Source: an uncultured Verrucomicrobiota bacterium
GTDB lineage: Bacteria; Verrucomicrobiota; Kiritimatiellia; RFP12; UBA1067
DNA length: 29,266 nt
NCBI GenBank assembly: GCA_945483525.1
Contig: CALYRV010000010.1
Span: forward strand, 1 to 29,266
Direction: 5' to 3'
Shown here: piece by piece, positions 28,101 to 29,266 of the stretch
Layout: every line of letters starts with the position of its first letter
Position numbering within the stretch: position 1 is the stretch's first letter
Translations under genes and position numbers: made by a program
Notes under the pieces: generated by a model
Databases searched by the model: none
What the model saw: the letters and a program-made list of their open reading frames with translations, nothing else
What the model was told of the DNA's origin: nothing

Positions 28101-28715
28101 ACCGCCAGGGGTATTAGGATCGTCACAGAACTTCCAGACAACCTCCCCGTTACGCGAAGGATTGTCTTCGTCGTAATAGCGAACCTTCCAGAGATTCGCG
28201 TTCTCGAAATGATAGGTCGTGAACGTATCATTCTCGTCAGCAGGGAACACATTACCGGAGTCGTCCTCAACCGCCAAACGCACGGGGAGCGCAAAATCTC
28301 CTGCCTGTGGCTTGTACATAAAAACGCAATCGAAGAAATTGGTGCCCGAGAGCGAGTTCGGAATGACCGCCTGCAACGAAGCGGTGCGAAGCTTGCCAGA
28401 GACGTAGATTCCGATCTTCAACGGATTCTGAACGGCATCGTAGATCTCCTGATACGTGGCAGTCGGATCCCAGTATTCAAGGGTGTACTTACGACGAAGA
28501 TCATCGCGGTTCGGATTGTTGCCATCACCGCGCAACTTAAGGCGGACATTAAAGTAAATGTTTGACGTGCCCGACCCAAGCGGATTTTCGTATGTCGCGT
28601 ACGGCGAAGTATTGACACCATTTTCCGTACACGGACGGATCTCATAGATATCGCCCGCGGCAAAAACGGACGCCGCCGCAAACATGGAGATGAGAACAGA
28701 GAGTTTCGTCTTCAT
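10170..28715 (-). CDS. Giant secreted multidomain protein, 6181 residues, with LamG and about 25 calcium-loop repeats
   Basis: One unbroken frame of 18.5 kb. It starts with a signal peptide (MKTKLSVLISMFAAASVFA). Residues 20-1140 are beta-sandwich modules, including two Calx-beta-like stretches (about 385-520 and 910-1040) and an Ig/PKD-like one (VVSDKDGED near its end). From about 1500 onwards some 25 loops of the type DTDGDGLPDGWE, DPDNDGLSNYQEY or DSDGDGLSDFDEG occur. They resemble thrombospondin type 3 calcium-binding repeats. A LamG-like domain lies at about 2420-2660. The part after 3120 is built from three diverged copies of a composite unit. The C-terminus (from about 5990) is a beta-rich segment ending GFYKVEVCE, without an LPxTG, PEP-CTERM or recognisable type IX sorting signal. 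GGAAGAGG seven bases upstream and a TAATG overlap fix the start. An adhesin, surface-layer or matrix-binding role is likely by architecture; no enzymatic domain was recognised. Confidence 0.92.
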   Translation of the reverse strand: MKTKLSVLISMFAAASVFAAGDIYEIRPCTENGVNTSPYATYENPLGSGTSNIYFNVRLKLRGDGNNPNRDDLRRKYTLEYWDPTATYQEIYDAVQNPLKIGIYVSGKLRTASLQAVIPNSLSGTNFFDCVFMYKPQAGDFALPVRLAVEDDSGNVFPADENDTFTTYHFENANLWKVRYYDEDNPSRNGEVVWKFCDDPNTPGGKRPSGGVAYTPMEDYSLKAAGIYVQTVDFDQDEWELPGEYWREVAMGDELECFLKVDSEATGAIQDSTFYVWSMDETVVKVQSDESPVEIVTNIDHGVEQKTTVSIGTVTIRGGSVTKNFYISGIESNKIAKLVLSPWKGFSFGHYTSEILEDYKTIPVKCGPPPVPSVNISFDKDRPSAPSAKKLLVDPSTNYLDRAADAVPVYITLSQPYETDLHVNVTVRYEKNAARDPIADKFLSVSQNGDEYSSSDIYYTNVLFRVGETQQTVYVYPLGGNADTKSEGIGFYPVVQEAAPAAIYEPGDRALLQINSLHAPVILQPKTDHDYGTVSGAAGEGFDISLLVNDCLRDMENTNGFTVTFGGALKAQPATNIVFTAGETFDFTVTGYDKKKEGLQIATIKVTEPAEPGVTPKSAIVQVYFTVAVEKDKLVYVSLYDTTAATSLHDGTLFTEGTAPIPMFYVNEPMSAGESIYFFLRPLNDASSNLVNCAAFTQGVELVGGQTNTVRSSAFAMSLTDGCALTESTGSLEYEIFARTSPKLDEGSASNLYIPAQKLVINVANVFPLQEGLYIAGNPNSVPNGGHYLTPISSSVTNSYVAAVTDVSEVDITNGLYVIWNFTEGYAFAPSYEYAWTFATNDTVQCMHAFETEDATQTVQYVAIDKDMLAVLGGTNAFNNLQTLWPRLVKMVGKEGIYKATVYVSNRPYIKLLDENDSDTFVIDEDVDKNDGHTLKVMLSEPAMQNLQLKVKVKSYSDYTDEKQIGTLKFNTETLAIAKGKTVLTGEFKELKYDYHNLDGAPGSSDAGFFVTVEVVSPAALTNYYQRAEAEIYINNRPPVISPKQGEVITTNKTIAAGEPFALEWSAKDEKIDMASGLTAKWYIDDMIQNALTVVGITNNEARVTSNIVINAEGLHEVKLVVSDKDGEDYDGIAERRWLYYIAPTKKLQIRPFGPASTTESYYDGAAGVGKGRVFADGTRSTVQAFVQTWFYNVETSEANMYAAGYPSAAAPYADNGLLGTGTPKRDLALNPFGEKWTSGDYYQYDGEYDNFFYRWVYVGVGSDGGAPTSQYSKVEIQTVSGQEAIAPPYKLTPFEANKVGYETRIVEAVFSREMKKQDNLGDINADGVPDLFIKMYKFNVFDAQGNLIGDDAGIDSLAAWDDGDYLPGSTNLSVQAAWGVTNTWNIDALPFDTVMELRGMDGANSHFNDAYEILSAGIGTGKSMALIADVKADKFFTMPYYNATTGVQTNESTLSVVEYIAFTNYCAKMGWDPADESHWGLQNGSYDASWSPERPTDPTKADTDGDLLSDGFEYFLWYHAHVGELVDGELVQLVGRRYNQYDPGRPIVISSEEIERLFDPLTKSIDVNTRDTDNDGLTDLEEFALGTSPIDWDTDGDGLPDGWEVHYLHSDPLKYATVGTQCDALMNEDKDAMAWMEAEMHMVAELVLDAEGKIIGTNNVYFSDEEFATIGNADSNRYLRVDQGADFFCYTGWVYGVNGPWAIRTPGTTNITAMTNVLVSKDEKVKVVRLHYQVYHHEGFDPRTGWNMAPCKDNHILNTKDYTALDEFLLQAFYWCNFGILPEDMATASYAIDGKTNKKNILDLWAKTCTDPNKADTDDDSMPDGWELYVQAPVEASGKAPDPETYGPGCIFSPKVTYYTEPPPLANDGLLWPEEFAGIESCFRYSECPTIVNPHPEWQNKVWPTDPWVDDTDGDGVIDGEERLHFVYGDKVRGDEEFDDCIEGGGLNPNFWDTDLDMLPDPWEVEFEGANETTDTPASTNIIENADGTLSTNVTEATSTTAWNGGMNGTLNDAMLDYDNDGLKNWQEYMVGTMRCWRYDDTITTWTFHEPDLGRIAACDNEYIYGLIVNPESPDYNPGLRGKHVHPGVYMSWCNNKWDPKYGKFYYLKDGIYHDLKIEAGLEETMHQNRWHRQVPLMPPPPFSISKNYPSKYICCDPRNRDTDADGMDDFYELFHGLNPLYGTIDIVSESWDVANTIPWTAINNYWTYSVGRTRTDYELRLKGNTNSPYDFFQYPWLAGEPTADPDGDNIRNIYESIQSHMQAESTFLHTDPTPLWMTDMSYPDSLTYRFYYMMDPYWNLGGVGLFIHPTGMFTHTVVDENGVAHTTTYELNDFPWLHWDAATGICEVNYDIDYWSILDTMYSFEQNEGYDTDGDYLGDFEESQGKTKSASNPQDFDDPLRRQAMYFGGKDDPGFLQTSLVFNEMTPSGGIAPEDHMFLYFTVECWAKADASGLESPDLQVMVERPIWTGAANAADESYLRKNFLIGLKGGRWYTKFDSTGVDRKQAVEITDGPAATTNWTHIAATYDGTALKLYVNGVCCNTHKTSIQPEHGVAAAFHDFGQDPPDDTKRTDVIWADEIGNRAVVYQMISILVGADAKTYYGIAPDLAWHERSIMTGVAPYYFSEASAATLNDYTGYFKGYIDEVRIWDGARPAADILSDVKTRKRYNRDDALSNRSKVLGEIRSGRGRSPLSTAMLSPELRYHWSFDHVPGAVDAADVSALPAGFKTSDGTADGMAVWARPVKVDGSRWVTPWLLSIDESIRSRIYTDLAWVPWIRNTVSHLPRVDGLTRDSLFWSENFAGGVPATAYGLPNYDFARTAEPQCSWYQQLYVRPDGTIYSQDYPTYKGDLYQFAMRETHTEGDDLIPLGGVYAKRISATEGGMWDDLGAADAWAETVVDSDHNGLPDWWEQYARQNLSADLRPWDDFMWDTTVIYNGLEMPAWRAYLRDLALGLLPDGKYHDGTNGTLDYRDTRDLDHDGMPDWWEDMYGIDTGSVADAKADPDNDGLSNYQEYRIEQDSLYMLNPSLTRTFVGQVETDYFLQTTNAEGRAVYLGELYADHDFMEDDVEDVNGYDRTRYDAYADPDEDGWSNFAEMRYAGFKMDTAARFATHYFAQTEVKDFPIPVVHATLRYHGDTGTGSATNMIYVEAYSGNNLQKSPSAVYAVTPGSTQSRTIYLGEYSDRVYHGTLTPGHVQAGKDNIQLEGCFIQQNEKWTWLAGGVMNFGTYEEMYRAFCADPTIQITRQENQWFQLQSMLSSQAVLQISVDDKTQKGYLYLDYSRVGEIDMITGDFSIDLTPIRDYFMADTLVAVPQLFFRINYKSMLPTMQNNKLTISLAEPDQGILNEGKTAFVAWMDKDGNGVYTPGVDPIGFVKDVEVGWDQVPAIDIEMTDASQAAGQRFSYATASNDVVRVVRIGVNGETEGFQPRIIFSRDRNAMTRDYVFEGDLVSGGKYGLDWDNLRADLQALEGVKLRDVTSVNYAVVDGACSMQNLDTNLFITTFAVNYTSEPVKPTVYSPSEKADGIVETVRPTFRWTGADGYTAFRLQIYDETGATKLYDSDVQTLPARDSSSRYYWTAPVFIGTNVLADAWALDNHKSYKWRVAMYNQKFSETTDGASLWSDWATMRAELADTNDKSTLYGTVKTVVKYFGPATNTLDQVVVQLFKNADLTGVPAAQTRLFDVSGDISDLTNGIEVVFHGLEDGEYYACAFIDRADPETGAGDCIRQRYETWGYSAQVGLGYSNIWNPLGVKSAAESVKIPSVTVYMEDTDVNGDDILDWDQDEELLKVASTSAGESALAGDSDGDGLSDFDEGDKSYTKANMWDTDGDGMPDGWEYLFAGTDPLTADADKVVDGDLMAYAEYASRVITVRATATGAEETYIIPGTNEYFIGDNVNGQQFYSTFDYNGSYGRGGLVTVEDSEQYNLVTVTNTLGGAEYKVIFEIDNPVVGVGTNVNEETGWIPEGPDGGPYTLGAKTNLNVTVLAETNLVTAVETIDISLGENRVIAIDNAAKVVLVHAQVYDEFGFTQTTAVDPADEHTKPFTALDKYLVIRYLSAIGIGPGEEEINKKKLWKYYSLIPMVKDGDGISDLTDDKSAIKQVKDATDKYGDGIADGWELYVMFGTNGVTNVVASATMKPAETDINPWKYGDRALDVDGDALDLVHEYSDGKDPSDPWDPYSVYKLILAEGVIEAETLPFLDSEVRRFGVKKDDIADDWDLDMISNGQEVWGYYKDRVALADICETNAWSDGFTPDYFRALTNLTPVTYLGEIYNGAEFIEPQVRKLFGIQDLQRAGTRDLYNSGWDIWSIVRGSIYKREQTGVGEVSEDLSYCVKFLYAVWPDEFTGATQDDVIQFVNDHYQANVSTLDGVITTLGGMDYIKRTVKEHSANSFDVAGYAIPEPEVNVKFRYYGNDAHDIVVEAYQTSSTYPERGEQMTASWSVAPLFDSGTAYVTLKATSKGTLKQGKCRFLAYIDNDGSSTFSAADTFAVATANIGFAGAYVEMTLGDPNLGFPAFTFNDGSNFVSQIKIVRTHINGMPFLDEDGNGPHTVYHREFANNVERLTVFPDDYIWDGTRDDAGTIAHYIGVDKGIDINTGKYKKYAGFDVESVTYEILEGIGPFTVSNLTEYAVITSNKVNEGWVFKTNVVSGIGGNKTFTINYSKKRDIADVNVFADQLEDGDVYAAFTIPTDTPATKFWLKWDGTTYPSGSGIDLKNFSGRKITCTEDTGYPISGSANGLVRIKLSDYLPEGEALVGVHELRICLGNDRFSSVGADNEWSQAATFSVGEKATRNGKITVIVKHPLTSFGNNVTVAVYDRPDFANPVAIVRDGNGSTDSEITINNLRENGEYYVAAWYIKDDADGRSGEVDSAGVPISDATVRMPYDTWGYVSAIGTVTNGFNALAIKAESKVSVTNYVWLQDTDWNDNGKIDRSEDFFDIDGITLKGGGTKMLYIDDFDLDGLPDNYEEQEEAPEEEEEDTDNKVTSKDVMAYYEASDMLFVGLSNTGGDSNLVWCAVVDRDGIDHSFTLNDGSLQLQTPASALGTLYSTYDYYYSGASPRKDSSKWQGIGTNVTYDSTWTVQRMRTGKAKFVHAQVYSLFGFDPKTCVGDDDAVNTKNFTRNDRYLVCRYLEAIGVEGVSEKDMSDSGNWIWSLKAGNKLDQDRDSVADGWELYVMFGPDTAKYDFANGSSITAADLTNSVPAQIISPFDGRDGQAYSYADQQAFPAGAAEDSTNLWLKIAQEFDNGQSPTDPWTIDSDADGIADYIAFYYNVKGANSAKDDDGDGLSNYAEYLISEVFRFTKLDPKNAKTDGACIDYFRKAGEFYFGEMFTDHDRVNDNWEDYFGAKWTNSGIFDPFDDPDDDGWSNYAEFMAGTDPTYGRRADTVNPTNGELIVEASYPVPTIKATIVYNGSASIGSSSFLIKAWTDAEMKGAPDAAWVAAVGATNTPSVTTGRAVTFMLKDPEPVVASAGDAENGGSRSDSLGGDEDSGVVVKKPTQLIHNGGVREGRNTFVVFADLDGNQMYTAGEPFGVVNNVNVGWNAAEFMVELTDTHPVFARLDITDAVNDREDKYGEESGNWDQVTGGHVSGGDLERVRVVRTLIDGIGVDDPILVGVGVHNGNRVVMDKWLDVANCRCVIHEGDFLTNGCFDIDWEFFDADIGPAIGKKYNRVIGTTTDFYGNPQPITEEVTIAGTSVVYRVVLGNCDISTALTNNLVATAIVRKYDFERVVAIPVSVDNDNGVVYSAAPTFNWKMPYNLNSYTAFELEIADADTGATVYDSGMRLVPVMKGGMYSWKADPIVGIFLAKSGNWKWRVAMCNAKFKTPLWSDYANFSTAVNTQQPLNDHGYSSIGVSVKYTGPSAVLNQLAAEGKVGKLVIEAYTANDFSGAPVAAAYATDKTSVSDPSILTNDAVLVGLDANGTYYIRAFIDSNGNGVKDDFESWGYSSEAIKLAGRTTVPVVGFYLEDADTDGDWLPDAWEYAEAGWTGDWEDVKKQKEAEVLSDGKVLFSTTLETDAISKLTGFSSYAKGASLTIFENGSAVTGLIGDGSLSAGGWTFDSIREAVNGEIKVREDSVKIAAVTLDYATGKVHLFVDAEVAMSLAGKTLSQIYAITPGSTKTVSIKIFRKASLAQAAWVLVDTKTASVGADAVEVTVDTGIGPADIQSGFYKVEVCE
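10755..12505 (-). repeat. Composite unit copy 3 of the giant protein (residues about 5404-5987)
   Basis: The copy begins with a beta strand near VPTIKATIVYNG and passes through FADLDGNQMYTAGEPFG (12121-12180). A fibronectin-III-like block (TAFELEIADADTGATVYDSG, WRVAMCNAKF, LWSDYANFS) comes next. Then GTYYIRAFIDSNGNG leads into ESWGYSS (10877-10863), and the unit closes with EDADTDGDWLPDAWEY. A low-complexity Gly/Ser/Asp insert (about 12195-12310) is found only in this copy. Confidence 0.75.
13897..15505 (-). repeat. Composite unit copy 2 of the giant protein (residues about 4404-4940)
   Basis: Same order as copy 3: beta strand near EPEVNVKFRYYG, AYIDNDGSSTFSAADTF (15241-15300), VRTHINGMPF, a beta block ending NEWSQAATFS, GEYYVAAWYI, YDTWGY (14054-14037), then QDTDWNDNGKIDRSED. 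Similarity to the other copies is at protein level only; the DNA has diverged. Confidence 0.72.
17335..19352 (-). repeat. Composite unit copy 1 of the giant protein (residues about 3122-3794)
   Basis: The most complete copy. It starts near FPIPVVHATLRYHG, then AWMDKDGNGVYTPG (18596-18660), VVRIGVNGE and the fibronectin-III-like block (RPTFRWTG, TAFRLQIYDETGATKLYDSD, WRVAMYNQKF, LWSDWATM). GEYYACAFIDRADPE, YETWGY (17519-17502) and EDTDVNGDDILDWDQDEE follow. Confidence 0.75.
20735..21455 (-). other. LamG/concanavalin-like domain inside the giant protein (residues about 2420-2660)
   Basis: The segment shows the usual LamG order: FTVECWAK, then NWTHIAATYDGTALKLYVNG (around 21085-21150), and at the end GYIDEVRIWDGARPAADI. 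LamG-like domains commonly bind carbohydrates or other surface ligands. It is the only module of the protein with a clear named ligand-binding family. It separates the N-terminal calcium-loop block (residues 1500-2400) from the later one. Confidence 0.85.
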
Positions 28716-28730
28716 TATTTAACCTCTTCC
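28713..28730 (-). promoter_or_regulatory. Coupled start of the giant gene: ribosome site and TAATG overlap
   Basis: GGAAGAGG (28730-28723) lies seven bases before the giant gene's ATG. The stop codon TAA of the lipoprotein gene shares its last A with that ATG (TAATG). Ribosomes ending the small gene can restart on the giant one, so the two products are probably made in a linked ratio. Confidence 0.85.
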
Positions 28731-29167
28731 TTCTTCTTCAAAATGTCTATAGGCTTGGCTTCACCACGCTTAATACGTTCGGAATCGGCAACAGCACGCT
28801 GCCGACGCTCAAACGTGATCTTCGCGGTTTCCAAACGGTTGGAAATAAACTGCTGCTCGTTGGCATGAAGACGCGCTACCAGACGCTTGCCCTCCTCAGA
28901 CGCCTCTGCCGCAGCTTTATCCCCATTGTGATGCTTCACCACAACATCTAGTGCGGCGATTATCTCACGCCGCTCCTTCGCAATCAAATTGCGCTGACCG
29001 ACCTGAGCTTCGAGCTGCGCAACATATTCGGGATCCTGCGCGTACGCGCTCCCTTCTGCAGGGTACACTTCCTCACGCCGATCGCAGCCACTCGTAAGCG
29101 CCACGAACAGCGTGACCGTCGCCGCAAGTACATACGACGACAGCACGTCAATCTTTTTTGAACTCAT
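28715..29167 (-). CDS. Small coiled-coil lipoprotein coupled to the giant gene
   Basis: About 150 residues. A positively charged start (MSSKKIDVL) and a hydrophobic stretch (YVLAATVTLFVALTSG) lead to Cys, a slightly atypical lipobox TSGC. This predicts a lipid-anchored protein facing the periplasm or surface. The rest is charged and helical, with coiled-coil character (YVAQLEAQVGQRNLIAKERREI; FISNRLETAKITFERRQ), and ends in a Lys/Glu-rich tail. I do not recognise a named family. Three in-frame starts exist: GTG 29185, ATG 29173 and ATG 29167. The last is chosen because it opens directly on the signal peptide and lies at the predicted transcript start, but none has a good ribosome site. The TAATG overlap with the giant gene suggests it acts with that protein, perhaps as anchor or chaperone. 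Confidence 0.75.
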   Translation of the reverse strand: MSSKKIDVLSSYVLAATVTLFVALTSGCDRREEVYPAEGSAYAQDPEYVAQLEAQVGQRNLIAKERREIIAALDVVVKHHNGDKAAAEASEEGKRLVARLHANEQQFISNRLETAKITFERRQRAVADSERIKRGEAKPIDILKKKEEVK

Positions 29168-29175
29168 TGCCATAT

Positions 29176-29205
29176 ATTTTACCACTTTTTATTAACATCA
29201 TGCAA
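29176..29205 (-). promoter_or_regulatory. Candidate promoter of the lipoprotein/giant transcript
   Basis: Minus-strand TTGCAT (29205-29200) and TAAAAT (29181-29176) are separated by 18 bases in a strongly AT-rich region. The predicted transcript start, near 29169, falls almost on the ATG at 29167, implying a leaderless or nearly leaderless message. This is a modest match; a promoter further right cannot be excluded. Confidence 0.45.
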
Positions 29206-29213
29206 GTGATAAT

Positions 29214-29242
29214 TTGACATCTATTTGTTAATTCTGTATATA
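29214..29242 (+). promoter_or_regulatory. Candidate divergent promoter pointing out of the window
   Basis: On the plus strand a perfect TTGACA (29214-29219) is followed after 17 bases by TATATA (29237-29242). Any gene it serves would lie to the right of the window. It is arranged back to back with the minus-strand promoter at 29176-29205. Confidence 0.5.
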
Positions 29243-29256
29243 TGCTGTTGACATCT
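29214..29256 (+). repeat. Direct repeat TTGACATCT
   Basis: TTGACATCT occurs at 29214-29222 and again at 29248-29256, 34 bases apart, about three helical turns. The second copy also begins with a perfect -35 hexamer. The pair could be two -35 boxes or a regulator site. Nothing else is visible in the last 80 bases. Confidence 0.6.
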
Positions 29257-29266
29257 TGAGGGGCTG

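Noticed and set aside
29168..29185. GTG at 29185 as the lipoprotein start
   Set aside because: It would put a short tail ahead of the signal peptide, it has no ribosome site, and it lies upstream of the predicted transcript start. The ATG at 29167 fits a lipoprotein signal better, although ATG 29173 remains possible.

Overview
The window is a densely packed, single-direction stretch of a bacterial chromosome. Every credible gene lies on the minus strand, so transcription runs from right to left, and no tRNA, rRNA, insertion sequence or CRISPR array is visible. The gene content points to an anaerobic, acetate-forming, outer-membrane-bearing member of the PVC superphylum. The basis is a five-gene pilus-like locus that looks like the Amuc_1098-Amuc_1102 cluster of Akkermansia muciniphila, a KDO-pathway isomerase (LPS), and a giant secreted protein full of DxDxDGxxDxWE calcium-loop motifs. 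Kiritimatiellota, Lentisphaerota or Verrucomicrobiota are the likeliest homes. This is inference from gene families, not from a phylogenetic marker.

Right end (about 28.7-29.27 kb): a short AT-rich region holds what looks like a divergent promoter pair. Next comes a small coiled-coil lipoprotein gene whose stop codon overlaps the start of the next gene (TAATG).

Centre (10.17-28.7 kb): one uninterrupted 18.5-kb reading frame encodes a 6181-residue exported protein. It has a signal peptide, beta-sandwich modules, about 25 thrombospondin-type-3-like calcium loops, a LamG/concanavalin-like domain, and three diverged copies of a long composite unit repeating about every 1050-1150 residues in its C-terminal half.

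Middle left (6.94-10.13 kb): ackA and pta form the acetyl-CoA to acetate ATP-yielding branch. They are followed by kdsD (arabinose-5-phosphate isomerase, SIS plus two CBS domains), which overlaps pta by 4 bases.

Left (1-6.91 kb): the pilus-like locus runs in the order Amuc_1102-like exported protein, PilM-PilN-like fusion (Amuc_1101-like), Amuc_1100-like single-span protein, Amuc_1099-like protein with a zinc ribbon and two calcium loops, and an outer-membrane secretin (Amuc_1098-like). The secretin is cut by the left edge of the window. ATGA overlaps couple three of these genes. The secretin has its own strong candidate promoter.

The most interesting feature is the lipoprotein/giant-protein pair. 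It lies co-directionally upstream of a secretin-based pilus system, and a protein of that system carries the same kind of calcium-loop motif. A functional link (surface display or binding of the giant protein by the pilus-like machine) is a hypothesis only. Gaps between genes are all under about 100 bases, and no intrinsic terminator was seen anywhere.
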